A DNA stretch of 64,000 nucleotides from Mesostigma viride (taxonomy: Eukaryota; Streptophyta; Mesostigmatophyceae; Mesostigmatales; Mesostigmataceae): contig RPFO01002073.1 in assembly GCA_009746045.1 (NCBI GenBank), positions 107,501 through 171,500 on the forward strand. The letters run 5' to 3'. The translations under genes were made by a program, and so were the position numbers. Below are positions 9,630 to 22,128 of the stretch, in pieces. The notes below the pieces were generated by a model, which was not told the DNA's origin, made no database searches, and saw only the letters and a program-made list of their open reading frames with translations. Numbering within the stretch: position 1 is the first letter of the stretch; every line of letters begins with the position of its first letter.

Positions 9630-12029
9630 CAAATTACAACGATGTTCCGGTTCCATCAAGGCGGTTTACTGCCTGGGCTTCATCGTCGAGTTTAATCCTG
9701 CGCTGGACTGCTGCGGATATATACTCGCGGAATCGAGACTAGCGGATCATAGAAGGGCGCGGTACCAGATTATCGGTTTATGATGCGTTCCGGGAATGGT
9801 TGAGTTCCCAACGACGGCCGAGGCTAAGTTTATCTTGGAGGTCGTTGGTGGGCGTTTGTACGCCAGGACTAGCTGGATTGGCTGCGTGAAGGTTTCCTGA
9901 GCTATCTAGATTGCGGGCACGTTATTGGCGACGAATGAGTTTCGTTGCTGGCCTGCTACGTGTTGACGAGCGCTCCTGGCTGTTTCGCATTTCCTGATGA
10001 CAAGATGTTGCGGAATCGGCTTTTAGTGATCCTTGTGGGTTGCTGGGTTTTAATGGATCGAGTTATCCAGACTTATCAAGAGTCAACTGCGCATGCGGTT
10101 CGGCATGGATCGAGTCGAGATCATTGGTTGCGTTCCGGTTTGCGGCATGGCTATGCTTTGCACCTGAGTGAAGCTACGAGTTTCAAGCGTTCGAGATTTG
10201 TCGTCAAGCGAAGGCGTTTCGCTGCCATGGGTGGCGGTCAAGCATGTTGCTGCAGTGTTGGCTACGACAATTAGCTCGGCTGGTGTTGACTGTCGAGTAT
10301 GCTGGCGAGTTTTCGCGCATGTAGTCGACATAGCTGCGAGCTGTGCTGGTCGCGAGCTCGAGGAGCTACGCGAGGCGTCATCTGCAAGGTTGCAGTTTGT
10401 GCGGTGTGGAGTTATCCATCGTCAATCTTTCCAGATTTATATTGCAAAGCTGCAGATTGCTGTCGAGTTCTCTTTATACCGCTTGATGAGCGATTGTGAA
10501 CGGCGCTGGTGTGGGCGTGTCGGCAGCTAGAGGGTGAAGTTGTGTCGACTGCGACGAGAGAGCGTCGGCATCTGGGGAGCAGCGAGGAGAAGTTGTTCCT
10601 GGTCAATTTTCCGAGTCGCGGGTGACGGTGTCGACAAGCGGCAAGGTCGGCGGCGTTGTTGTAATTAATAATGGCAGTGCTGCGCGACGTGATGATTGCA
10701 TTGCTGCGACGCGAGGACGTCGGGCATCGACTGCGGCGAAAGACGGCAGCAAGAAGAGCGGATGGCCAGGCGAAGTATCGCGGGGCGACTAGAATGTCAC
10801 AGGCGACCTGGCGAGACGCGAGTATGCTGGCGCGAGTCGCAGGCGACTGGGTATGTCGCGAGCGACTGGGTGTGCCGCAGGCGACTGGGTATGTCGCGAG
10901 CGACCGGGTATGTCGCAGGCGGCAGATCTAGAGTATGTAGAGCGATGGCAAATGATGGCTGCAGGTTGCAGTTAATTGCATATTTGCTCTCAGCATTCCA
11001 CTGCTATATGTGGTATGGCGCTATGAGAATCATGGCATTGAGGCCGTGATTGCAGAACTCGTGGAGTTTGCAAGGAATTAATGGATGGTGCGTCCATTAT
11101 TAGTTGGCGCGCGTGTACGTGACTGGCAGGCAGCTCCTACAAGGTCAGCATTTCCTGAGTCAGCGACTGGCAGGCAGGGATGGTTTTGTTGGTCGGGGGT
11201 AGCCAGATAGCGTATAAGGCGAGAGCTGAAGGGTTCCCATAGCCGGAGGTCTCGCTGAAGACGTGCTGTTTCTGGGTCATGTATGCAGTAGCCGAAGCAC
11301 AGTTGTGCTGTTCTGCGTGTGAAGGGGCTTGAGGGCCAAGTAACATGCCGTTTTCTCCACCGCTTGTATGTTGAGTGTGTCCCCGAGCGGGTGTTGAGTA
11401 CATCATTCCTGTTAAGGGATATGTGAGGGACAGCCCCAGGCTCGGTCTAGCATGGTGTTGCTATTCCTTGAAGCATGAACACACTGGGGGATCAGATGCT
11501 GAATGTGTTTCCAAAATTACTGCAATAATTTGACGGTTGTTGGTGACTGGCCTGTTTGCACAGGGTCAGGTTGAGCTCCCATGTGATCTTTGTATTGATG
11601 TGTGAGGGTGGGCAACTCACAGCATTGTGCAGAATGCCCCTGGTCTAGTTCATGACAGGGAAGGGCACCCTTATTACAGTTGTATAAGGGTGTGGATAAG
11701 GGCCTCGCGGTTGGCCGTTACCACCATGTGCTGGTGTGTAATTAGTGATCGAGACCCAGGAAGTACCTCTTCTGGATTGAAGTGTGGGAAGGGTCTAACA
11801 AGTGTTCGGTTTGATGTTTTGATTTGTGCCAACAATCTGAAGTCAAGCATTTGCATCTGATTTTCAAGGTTTAGGCAGCTGGGCTTGGCGTGGTGAGCCA
11901 GGTGGAAACCAGTTGGCCATAAATGCTTTGAGTGGTTTTGGAAACATCACCTTAGCAATAATATGCCTGTTCTGTGATTAGCCATTCAAGGACAGGTAAG
12001 CTGATGGGAGTCAGTTATACCTGGGTACC
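9630..12029 (+). other. Eroded 5' internal region of element A
   Basis: By position this should hold the extra 5' ORF, gag and integrase of element A. Only short ORFs without recognisable domains remain. A tandem array of four 19-bp units lies at 10843-10918. I could not align it to the corresponding ORFs of B or C by eye. Confidence 0.5.
10843..10918. repeat. Four tandem 19-bp units
   Basis: Units of the form GCGACTGGGTATGTCGCGA at 10843, 10862, 10881 and 10900, differing at a few positions. Confidence 0.85.
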
Positions 12030-12502
12030 TGAGCTTTGCCAGCTGCAGGTGTAATGCAGAGGATCAGTTTGCTACAGCTGTATCGAGGCCCCAGGGTGAC
12101 CCTGGCCAGGCCCCTGGGGTACCTTCATATACGGTGGTTGGGCAAGCAGACAGGCAGGCTGCACCCCTGGATTGATCGGCCAAACACCAGGCCTGATCGG
12201 GTGTGCGCCTATAACTGCGTTGGGAGGATTCCCAGAGAGATTTTAATGTTGTGGTCTTGGCTAGGCAAAGCACAAGACGGTGCCAAGATGGCTAGCATGC
12301 TCATCCAGGTGCTACGTCCTGAGGCTGCTAACATTAAAGTGGATACCAATGCTCAGGTCTCTGACATGGGATCTTGGTCAGCATACAGGAGAACTGCTGG
12401 TCGGTGAGCCAAGTTGCCCCTGGGTGTCTAGCTTTGTGTTGGGACACACGTGGAAAGGGCCTCAACATGCCTTAGGGGAAAATTAACAGTTGGTTAATAA
12501 AC
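12030..12502 (+). pseudogene. Integrase-protease linker remnant of element A
   Basis: Related to element B at about 40690-40320 (reverse strand). It retains the linker around GPGDPGQAPG-type sequence in several frames and the protease start KVDTNAQVSDM, with Asn in the third position of the D-T/S-G triad as in B and C. It breaks off after the equivalent of the GELLVGEPSCPW segment, before the LTR of gypsy element D1. Confidence 0.7.
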
Positions 12503-12507
12503 CCTAA
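12503..12507. repeat. Target-site duplication of D1 (left)
   Basis: CCTAA, repeated at 24801-24805 directly after the D1 right LTR. Confidence 0.9.
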
Positions 12508-13092
12508 TGTTACGTCCCTGCCCAGACACACCTAGCCTGAGCTACGTAGCGAAAGACCCTTCTCGCCGGAATTAGGAATAATTCAAGATAGCCTAAAGTA
12601 GGTTGCGCTTCACGACGTGAGTCATGAGATATCTGGCATCACGGCTTGATGCCAAGCTAATTAGTACACACTTATATTGGCTAGCAATACCAATTACAAA
12701 TGGATAATTGCCCCGGGCTCAATGTGTGGGCGTATTCGCACTTATCATTCATTAAACCAAGAGGACCAGACTCTCGTCCTCGGACCAATTTAACCTAGGT
12801 TGGTTGCGGCGCAGATACACGCCAATTTCCCTAGAACAATCCGAGTCACTCATTCCACGTAGGATCCGGGCCGACATCGACCCTCAACTATAGGATCCAC
12901 GCCTAGAACTACTGACGGACTCAGAACTGGCGCGGCGCCACAGCGCCGGCCCCTAAAAGGACAACCTAGGACCAAAATAACTAGTCCAATTCACACAATA
13001 GCCAAGGTCCATAAAACCCAAGTCCAATAGACCAAACAGCCTTAGTAATTTATTCCATTGTTACGTCCGACCAAAAGGGCAGGGACGTAACA
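12508..13092 (-). repeat. 3' LTR of D1
   Basis: 585 bp, TGTTACGTCC...GGACGTAACA, nearly identical to 24216-24800. Its U3 end (13059-13092 on the plus strand) forms a hairpin from an inverted copy of the LTR terminus. Confidence 0.95.
13059..13092. repeat. Terminal hairpin in the D1 LTR
   Basis: TGTTACGTCC at 13059-13068 and GGACGTAACA at 13083-13092 are perfect inverted copies separated by 14 bases. Equivalent hairpins are at 24767-24800 and 49306-49339. Confidence 0.9.
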
Positions 13093-13112
13093 CTCCTCCC
13101 CCCCATGGGGGT
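13093..13112 (-). promoter_or_regulatory. Polypurine tract of D1
   Basis: On the minus strand ATGGGGGGGAGGAG lies directly before the TGTTACG start of the 3' LTR, the expected place for the plus-strand primer. Confidence 0.8.
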
Positions 13113-13311
13113 CGGTAGTCCCTACCGTACAAGTGAGATTGGAAAAACAACGCTACTATAAGAGTACTATGTCCCAACCTCGGTTCACCCGCAGGTTAGT
13201 AATGCCAGTTCCTCTAGAAGTTGATACACAGGACCAACTCTGACGTAGTAGTAAGACTCTGATGGTGACTGGATCAATCCGCTATCCGTCACGAAAACTA
13301 TTCTAACCACT

Positions 13312-14292
13312 CTAGCGTCCGCCGCTAGTGGCACGTCGCTGCGACAGGACTTCAGTGAGGCCCTACGCCCCGCGTGGGTCATCTGTGAAGTCATCATCCC
13401 AGGGTGCGAACACAGGTCAACTCAAAAGCCACTTGGTAGGGGGACACCTTCTGCCGACCCAGCCGGGACAGCTCCACCCACGACCCTCTGGGCCACAGAG
13501 ACAGGAACCCAGCGAGGTACTGGGGATGGGTGAATAGGAGTGTCAGCGCCGACCGATCCACCACCCCACAACGGTGCTCGCGAACAAAGTGCACCCCCAT
13601 CAGGAAAACCTCCATACGCACGTGATCATCGTTGATCGACACCGTCCGGGCCCCTACAATATCGGGCGCCACCAGATTAAGAAAGACACTCCCCTCCGCT
13701 GGAGCCACCTTGGGAGGCGTCACCACGTGCCCCACCCCGTCGACCTGATATCGCCAATCCCACCAGTCTTCGGACCCGAACCGCACAGTATGCCCCACCG
13801 CAGGGGAAACGAGGGTCGTCGGGTTGCGGCAGGGGCAGGGGAACCTGGGGCAGAAAGGTGATCTCTACCTGTTCCCAGTAAGCCCCGCGATCCACAGCGA
13901 ACCAAGGACCCGCTTGAAACACCAGAGGAGCAGGTAGGTGCGTACCCGGGGGAACCTGAAAAGCCGGAGGTCCCTCGAATGTCACACACAGCTTCTCCGT
14001 GCGAGGTCCTGGCCCACCATGTCTCACCGCTCTGCCCGGTACCGGCCGTATGAAGTCCCCAATGACCACTCCTCGTGAGATGACCCAGGAGCTCTGGAAG
14101 CCGCATCATAGCCCACTGAGGTGGCCGCAGAATGATCGCCTTGACGACCGTGCTGGACCATCAGGCGCTGTATCAGGTCCTGTCCTGATTGTACCGCAGC
14201 TACGAGCGCTTCCAAGCGCATCACGGGCTCCGCTGGTACCAGAATGCCGTTCCGCTGGGACCCTCCGCGACCCGAGGTCGCGTCTCTGCCAT
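13312..14292 (-). pseudogene. D1 accessory ORF Y, frameshifted
   Basis: Broken copy of the ORF that is intact in D2 at 54569-55555. Segments in different frames include WWDWRYQVDGVGHVVTPPKV, LVAPDIVGARTVSINDDHV and CVTFEGPPAFQVPPGTHLPA. Single-base indels near 13800, 14050 and elsewhere disrupt it. Function unknown; see the D2 entry. Confidence 0.75.
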
Positions 14293-14423
14293 GGTGTGTA
14301 GGCACGGTTCCTCCGCGGAAGGGTGCGAGGGTCGACCCGACGAAGTGGGCCGGATGTGTCCCTCCGCAGGACGTGGCATTGATGAGCCGGCTGGTGCAGG
14401 CCGGGGACGTGGTTCCAGGGAGA

Positions 14424-15799
14424 CTAGAAGGTAGGCTCCGGTGGTTCCAAGGAGACAAGGAAGGTAGGCTCCTCTTGGCCCGCATCCGTCGGAGGACCTA
14501 AGGGGGCCACAACCGGGGGCTCGCCCCCGGCCGGCTGTTCTGTCCTAGCCGGAGCAGCTCCCGTCGTATCCGACCGCGGTCGCCGAGACTCTCGCTCCAA
14601 TTCCACCGCCGACCCCCACGTGCGCTCCCAGTGCCGATCCCGGGCGACGAGGTGGTGGTGACGCTCGGCGAGCAGGGCGTACCTCCGTTCCCGAGTCCGA
14701 ACGGGAACGCGAGCGCGATGACGGTGAGGGCGAGCGCCGACGTGCAGGCCGGTCTGGAGCACGCCGAGAATCTGGTTGGCTGCCCCGCCCCAACCCGTGG
14801 ACCGCGGGCGAGACCCTCGCCCAGAGGGGCGCCCCCAGCCCATCGCCGGCGGTGGCGCCTCGAAACGCGTCACAGGACGATGTCCTGCGCCGCCCTCCAA
14901 GGAGCCCCCAGAAGGTGGATCCCTTGGAGGAGGACGAGGAAGAGGGCGGGGAGGGTAGTCATCAGAATCGGAGTCGTCACCCTCGCTCCCATCATCCTGG
15001 TCCTCGTCGTCCATCGCCACGATGCGATCCAGGGCCTGCCGTAACGAGTACTGACCCGCGCGCATACACTTCTCGCCCCGCAACGCCCCTTCAACGGGAG
15101 GTATCGAGGAAAGTAGTTCTCCAGATGCTTCCGCACCTCGGGTGGAATTAGGAGGAGCAACAGCCGTGGAAATACCAGACCTGCATCCAGCGTGTTCACG
15201 CACGCATGACACAGGCACTCCCGCTCATGGGTTTCCCAGTCGATACCGACCACCACGCCGTCGCGCTCGGCGGTGCGGGTCTCGATCTTGAACCCCACAT
15301 TTCTTCGCACGAACCATCGAAAATCCTCCAGCTTAGCGGGGCCGACCCGCGCCAGAATGGAATCGGCGCGGAGATCTGACGGCATCTGGTTACGGCGCCG
15401 ACGACGCCGCTCCACCAAGTCACCCTCCCGACCATAGTCGCGCACGAACACTCGGGGGTTAAATGTCTCCTCATTCAGCTCCTTCACTAGCTGCAGCGCG
15501 CGCGCGTCCGGAGCTCCGGGTCTGGACGACGTCTCGTGCCGGCCACCACCTCCCGAGCCCCCGGCCCTTGAAGCACCCCTTCGGACTGCAGGCTCTCCGC
15601 GAGCTGTCTGCATCCTGTCATCCTGTTCTGGTAGAGGGGCCTCCGGGTAATCTGTCGTGTCCATGTCCACCAGATCTTCCTCACTCGACTCCCCGTCTAC
15701 TACCCGGATTCCTGCCTCTACGGCCTCCGCGGCGCTGGCGGAAGTCTGGCCCTGGGAAGCGCCTCCGCGGCGTCCCCCTGCACGGCCCACACACCACAA
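14424..15799 (-). pseudogene. D1 accessory ORF X, frameshifted
   Basis: Lies between integrase and ORF Y. The first frame (15799 to about 15065) contains LVKELNEETFNPRVFVRDYG, an Arg-rich stretch, GPAKLEDFRWFVRRNVGFKI and CLCHACVNTLDAGLVFPRLL. After a one-base break the second frame continues CMRAGQYSLRQALDRIVAMD, then an acidic Asp/Ser/Glu stretch and Pro/Arg/Ser-rich sequence. The acidic segment followed by a basic SR-like tail suggests a nucleic-acid-binding structural protein, but I recognise no family. The C-terminal half is also present in D2 (55483-56337). Confidence 0.6.
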
Positions 15800-15966
15800 G
15801 CCAAGGCGTTAGTCGGCGTGTACCTGTACCCGGCTCACACCTCACTCTCACCCTACACCGTACACCGTTATACCGCCCTATTAATGCAATTGGTGTGTCT
15901 TCTTGTACGCTTCCAATAAGCGGGCGCAACCCGCTAACTCAGTAGGTGCGCCAGGAGTCCTCAGAC

Positions 15967-18900
15967 TCATGCTGCGCGAATCGCCATCGCACACGGTACT
16001 GTCGCTGGGTCCCCCGACCTCGTTTGACATCCGGTGTCCCACGATCGCTGCCACCTCATCCTCCTGTTCCCCGTGTCCGGATTGAACTCCAACGGGGCCG
16101 GGGGATTGACCCGACCCTGAATGGTGTTCTGGTGGTACAACTTGAGCTGGTCACGATGGAAACGGTTGGACGTGAGGTTCCATGACACTGGGACGTCCAC
16201 CTGGAACATGACGTCGTCAAACTTGGTGAGAACCTTGTAGGGGCCCAGGAACATGGGACGAAGCTTAGTCTTCAGCTCCTTCTCCACCTTGTGTGAGAAT
16301 CGTCCGATCTGTGGGCCCTCCACCAGGACCCAATCGCCCACCTCAATGGACGGCGCCCGGTTATCCCGCTTGCCGGCTGTCCTCTCCAGATACCGCTCGG
16401 TCGCGGCGCGGTAGCCCTGGACTGCACTGTTATGAGCCTGGTGCATCCGCTGCAGCAAGCGATCAACCCCCTGGCGTGTGTCCAGCTTGACCTGATCCTC
16501 TCCCAGTCCGGGGCTCATAAGCAGGTCGGGAGGCGTGAGAGGGTGCCTGCCAGAGTTGAGGAAAAAGGGGGTAAATCCGTGGGCGGCCTGGGGAGCATTG
16601 TTCAGGGAGAACTCCACCAAGCCCAGAAGTTCCTCCCAATTGCTGCCCACCGCGTCGGTGTAGTGTCGCATGGTCTCTGCACTGTGCGGTTCAACCGCTC
16701 CACCAGATGTGACGACGAACTGTGGTAGGCCGTGCCCAGCGACACCTTGGTGCCCAGCCGTTCGAAAACTCCTGCCAGAATTTGGCCGTGAAGAGCTTGT
16801 CGCGGTCGGAGATGAACTGTCGGCTGAGCCCGTGGAACCGGAACACGTGCGTCAGGTATATCTTGGCGCACTCCTCCGCAGTGAGGTCGGCCGGACACGG
16901 GGCCAAGTGACACATGCGCGTCAGGCGGTCCACGAACACCAGGACCATGCTGTTGCCGCTCTTCGCCTTCTTGAACGGGCCGATGAAGTCCATCATGATA
17001 GAATCCCAAGGACCCATCGGATCAGGTAACGTCTTGGGGACGGCTTGCGAGCCCGTGTTCCTGGACTTCATGATCTGGCACGAGGGGCACTGGCGCACAT
17101 ATGTCTCAATATACTCCTTCATCCCTGGCCAGTAGAAATGTTTGCGGGCCCGAGGATAAAGACGGTGGCTTCCTTGATGTCCGCCTAGAAGCGAATCGTG
17201 GAGCTCGTGAAGCAAGGCGGCCCTACAAAGCTCCGGGACATACAGCCGCCATTCCTCCGGCTGGACACTCACGAACAGGCGTCCATCCTGGAACTTGCAA
17301 GGGTAGGCACCCATCTGCTGGGGATGCGCCCGGATGGCTTCAAGCGCCGCTTCCTCCGTGACCGTGAAACGACTGATCATCGTCTCCAGGTCCGACGTGA
17401 CTGTGAACGCGTCCGCGGCCGGTTCTGTCTCCGCACTCGCCTGGTTGACGAATTCGGAGAAGACTGTGGGCGGGCCGATCGGCTGAAGCTGAAAAATTCC
17501 CTGGGGCGGCACCACATGGCTAAGGGGCATGCGCATATGCGATCCCTCCCCCTCCCCGGGGGCGTCCACGTCCTCGTGGGCACTCGTCTCCTCCAAGAGA
17601 GGTGACAAGTCATCGCTGGTGGTGTGTCCCAGATGAAACAGGTGGCGGGCCCGGGGAGACCGTGGCTCCGCGCCGTAGGCGGTCCCCGGGGCGGCCACTG
17701 GTACGCAAGTGGTATGAAGCACATCCATGTCCTCGTAGAACCAATAGTCCGCCCGTCGCGAAAGGGCGTCTGGCACCACGTTGTCCGCGCCCTTGACGTA
17801 TTGGATCTTGAATGGCGCAAACTGTGACAAGTACTCCATCCACCGCGCTTGGCGGGGCGTCAGGTTGGGCTGCACCAGGAGGTGGGTGAGCGGCCGGTGG
17901 TCGGTGTGGATCACCAGGCGGTGGGGGTCGAGATCCCCCTGCTCACTAATGGCCACCGAAAACTGGGCCCCCAGAAGATGATGACGCCACGTGTGGCAGC
18001 TGTAGACTACTGCCAGAAGCTCCTGCTGATGCACTGGGTAATTCCGCTCCGCCGGAATCATTGTGCGTGAGATATACTCGATGGGCTGAAGACCCTTGCC
18101 TTGGTCCTGCAGGAGGACACCCCCGATGGCCACCTTGCTGGCGTCCGTAGCCACGACGAAAGGAAGGGCCGGGTCCGGCAGGATAAGGACTGGTGCTGTG
18201 GTGAGGTGGCGCTTAAGCGCCTCAAAAGCCTGTTGGCACTGCTCAGCCCAAAGGAACGGGGTACCCTTCTTGAGAAGAGCGTTGATCGGGCGGCGATGGT
18301 GGCAAACCGCGGGATGAACCGTCGGTAGTAAGATGCCAATCCCAGGAAGCTGCGCACCCCTTTCACGTCCGTAGGGACAGGCCATTGCTGGACGGACTCG
18401 ATCTTCTCAGGGTCGGTCGCGATGCCGTCCGCGGACAAGGTATGGCCCAGAAACGGCACGCAGCGGCCGGCGCGCACCTTGGCTTTCCGCGCCGAAAGGT
18501 GCTCATCCTCCATGATCTGCAGCACGGCGTCCACATCCTCTAGGTGCTCCTCGAACGTCTTGGAGTACACCAGGATGTCGTCCAGATACGCCAGCGCGCA
18601 CGTGCGCTTGTAGGTCCAGGGCGGGCGCGCCCCCTTCTGCGGGTCCGCCAGGTCCTGGGAGACCTGCGGCAAGTGGGCTGTGCCCATCACCGGACGGAGG
18701 ATGTCATTCATCAGCATCTGGAAGGACGCCGGCGAATTGCACAGCCCCATTGCCGCCACCCGAAACTGATAGTGACCGAAGGGCGTAGCGAACGCGGTCT
18801 TGTGGCAGTCTTCTGGCGCGATGCGCAGCTGCCAAAACCCGTCCGCACAGTCGATGACGGTGAAACACGTGGCCCCCTGGACACGGTTGAAGATGTCGTC

Positions 18901-19904
18901 GATCCGCGGTAGAGGATACCGGGACTTGACGGTGATGGCGTTCAGCTTCCGGTAATCCGTCACCAGACGCCACTTGCCTCCTGGCTTGGGAACGAGCAGC
19001 ACGCCCGCTGAGAAGGGGCTGTTGCTGGGTTCAATGAGCCCAGCGTCGAGCAGTGAAATGAGGATCTTCTTGAGCTCCACCAGCTCGACTGGGCCCATGC
19101 GGTACATGGGAGACACGGTAGGCCGGAACCCTCCTGGAGCTGGACACGATGCAACACCGATCGATTGGGAGGGAACTGGGGGGTGCGATCCGCAAAAAGG
19201 GTAGTGCGCTTCTCCAGGACGGCATTGAACCGCGCCAGCTCATCCGGTGTGAATCCGGCACCAATCTCGTTAAGCAGAGCCTGAGTGCTATCCAGGTCTA
19301 TGCGATACATCGCGTACTCCTTGCCCTTCCGGAGCTGGCGCGCCAGCGTCTTGCTACTCATCAGGATCTGGGACGCTGGTCGAGGCCCGTCCGCCGAGCG
19401 CTCGTGTGTAATGTTATGGACCTCCGCGGCCTGTGCCCTATACTCGCTGTCAGGGCACCAGAATGAACCATCCGGAAACCAAACTACCCGCCGGCGCACA
19501 CTGATGTCCACATCCTGCTTGTCCAGCCAGTCCACTCCAATGATGATGTCGGCAGCGCCCAGCGGCGCAATAGTCGCCACCAGGTCCACCGGCGTGCCCT
19601 GCAGCACACCCTTGATGTCTGCTAGGCCCGGCGATTGGTGTCGCCGACCGTCTGAGTAGGTGACATATACTGCCGTGGTGTGAGGCCGGGGTACCAGGCC
19701 CAGCCGACGCACCAGGGCCTCGTTGATGAAGGACGTGGAGGCGCCGGTGTCGACCAGGAACTTCACGTCCATGATCGTTTTCTCCTTCAAATACGGATCA
19801 AGGACGGTGGGAGGGACCAATAACCCTCCGCTGAAAAGAAACAGATGCCGCGAATCTCCTTGAGATGCACGCGCCGCCGGTTGGGTGGACGCGTCTGCGG
19901 CCAC
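15967..19904 (-). pseudogene. D1 pol: protease, RT, RNase H, integrase
   Basis: Full gypsy pol spread over several frames. Protease: FLVDTGASTSFINEALVRRL and ADIIIGVDWLDKQ. RT: WRLVTDYRKLNAITVKSRYP, FTVIDCADGFWQLRIA, and LAYLDDILVYS; an unusual insert of ~25 residues (around SQDLADPQKGARPPW) precedes YLDD. RNase H: FVVATDASKVAIGGVLLQDQ, AERNYPVHQQELLAVVY, VIHTDHRPLTHLL. Integrase: HFYWPGMKEY...RQCPSCQ zinc finger, DSIMMDFIGPFKK, FISDRDKLF, SSSSHLVERLNRT, and a C-terminal GPYKV. One-base frame breaks lie near 19130, 18290, 16775 and 16690. All catalytic residues are present, so the damage appears recent or technical. Confidence 0.92.
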
Positions 19905-19967
19905 GTTATTGACGTCTACCTCTACTCTAGTTGACTCCGCGTCTGGGCTACCATCTGATTTTTCTAC

Positions 19968-21919
19968 CTATCCCCTACCCCGGGACCCAAGCCCATGGGC
20001 AGGGCTACTACTCCCGAGGAGCGGTGGGACGGGAGGCCGCCTCGCCCGACCACCCGCCCTCTTCCCCCCCTCCTCCTCTTCGTCAGCCCCCTCCTCGTCG
20101 TCATACTCGTAGCCAGCCACTGCCTGCGTTTGGCCGGAAGAGGAGGACTGTCGCCGCGCCTCCATCTCGTTGACCGCACGCAACACACCCTTGGTAGAGC
20201 TGGTCGCGGGTGGTCGCGGCTGCTGGTACTGCGTCGGGACCTGTCTGGCGTGCTGCAGGCGAGCCGCACGCTCACCCGCGTTGCGGGGTCGGTCCCGAGG
20301 ACCGGAGGAGTCGGGGCGGCTGCCGAAGGCCGGGCCGGAGAAACGAACACTGGGTGTCCCTTCTCCTGTCCCACGACTGGCGTTCTTGCCCCGGAGCTTG
20401 GGGCAGTCGCGCTTGAGGTGCCCCACCTCGCTGCACATGAAGCAGCGCGCCTTGCTAGCGTCGATCGCGTTGACGCCATGGTCAGTGTAGCCCTCGTCAG
20501 GGTCGTCGAGGTACTCGTCCTCCTCCTCGCCGGCGAAATCAGTGGAGTACATCTGATTCACCCGTCGCGGGGGAGCAGGTCTGAAGAAACGGCGCACTGA
20601 GGGGCACGCCCGCGAGCCACTACGTCGGCCACCTGTAGGAGATACCTCTGGATATTCAAGATGTCCCACTCTTCCCAAGGGACATCAGCATAGTGCTTGA
20701 ATACCTCGTCCTGCAGCTCAGGACAGAGTGCCTCGATGAACCTGCTCTTGTACTCGTACCAGGTCATGTCAGCCAGGTAGGCGGCGCTGGACTCGAACTT
20801 AGACAGAAACTCGCGATATGGGGTGGTCCCCTGGCGCAGCTTGCTGAAGGCCATCCGCTCGTGGAGTGTAGCATCTGGGGGCACCAGCTTGCGACGCACT
20901 CGGTCCATCAGTTCCGCCAAGGTTTGCGGGTATGACTGGGACGCGATGCTCTCACAGTTCAAGATGCTTATCACCGAGGGGTCCATACAGGAGTTAATCA
21001 CCAGATCAATCAGATCGCTGGTGGCCAGCTGCCAGTTGTGATGATTGCGCCAGATGGTATACTGCCGTCGCCACATGCGTCCCCATTCCTCTACCTCGCG
21101 CGGTTTCATGTCCGCGTGCAGCTTGGGTACATTCTTGAAATTGGGCATCGGTGGGGCCTTTACCGCGGCGGTGACGGGCCCACCGACGTCTACGTGGGGG
21201 ATATCGCCGAAGTCGGGGGGCTGCGACCGGGGGAGAGAGCTGGATCTGGGCGGCGTACCATGAGTCCGCCGCACCTGGACGGATGAGGGGTGTTCGTACC
21301 CCGGGTCATCCAAGGCCACCCTGCTGAAGCTGAAGTTGCCAGCAGGCGCAGGCGAGGGGACCGCGCTTTGGTCAAGCACCCGTGGGCGCTGCGGTTGAGG
21401 TGCCGGGCGCTGGACTGGCGTGTGAGTCTCCTCGTCTCTGGTGGTGACACTGCTCCTGGTCTCCCCTGGGCTGGTCCGTGGTCTATGAGTACCAACGGGC
21501 GGGCCCTGCGTGACAGTTCCCTCGTCCGCCTCGTTAGTCCCTTCCAGGTCATCGAACTCGCCATCTGCCCCTGGGCCTCCCCTTCCTCGTCCGAATACCA
21601 TAGCGCCGTGGGTAACAGGGACGTGCTGCCGAAGGACACTCTGCGTCTGCCCCGGTGTGGGGGGCCCGGTGGAGGTCCCTGGGGCCGCCCCCGACCTGCC
21701 CAAGGATGCGTTGGCCGCCCGGTGACTGGCTGCTGATGGCGGTAGTGCAGGGTATCTTCATTCTCGTCTCTCTGCTGCTCTGGATCAGGTGGTAGCCATT
21801 GTGGTCTCGTCTGGGGTTGTTGCTGCTGCATCCGGGGTTGCTGCTGTTGCCATTGCTGCTGCGTTGACCGTTGCTGCTGCTGATGCTGCTGCTGCTGTTG
21901 CTGCTGCTGCGGTTGCTGC

Positions 21920-21954
<35 letters not shown>

Positions 21955-22128
21955 TTGCTGCTGTTGCTGCTGTTGCTGCTGCTGCTGCTGCTGCGAGTAG
22001 TCTTGGAGCCTCTCTCGGTCGTTCCTGTCATCTCCCTGCCTTGTTAAGGCGTCTAGATTGTCCCCATCCGCTGGGAACCTAGGGTTCTGATCTCTGGATC
22101 GTGAGGAGCCTTCCGCAGGTCTCTCCAT
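19968..22128 (-). pseudogene. D1 gag, frameshifted
   Basis: Three frames form one Gag. N-terminal part (from 22128): acidic/basic sequence with a long glutamine tract encoded by mixed CAG/CAA. Core (21703 to 20558): PNFKNVPKLHADMKPREVEE, WRRQYTIWRNHHNW, TLHERMAFSKLRQG, YREFLSKFESSAAYLADMTW and LCPELQDEVFKHYA, the usual retrotransposon capsid pattern. C-terminal part (20678 to 19968): an acidic stretch and one CCHC knuckle, CFMCSEVGHLKRDC, for RNA binding. Breaks occur near 21700 and 20600. Gag packages the element RNA. Confidence 0.85.
21810..21995 (-). repeat. Polyglutamine-coding repeat in D1 gag
   Basis: Mixed CAG/CAA (plus strand CTG/TTG) triplet array encoding a glutamine tract of more than 40 residues, broken by a few Pro, His and Arg codons. 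Confidence 0.9.

Noticed and set aside
19995-20600. 201-codon plus-strand ORF in D1
   Set aside because: Antisense of the gag CCHC region; no motifs of its own.
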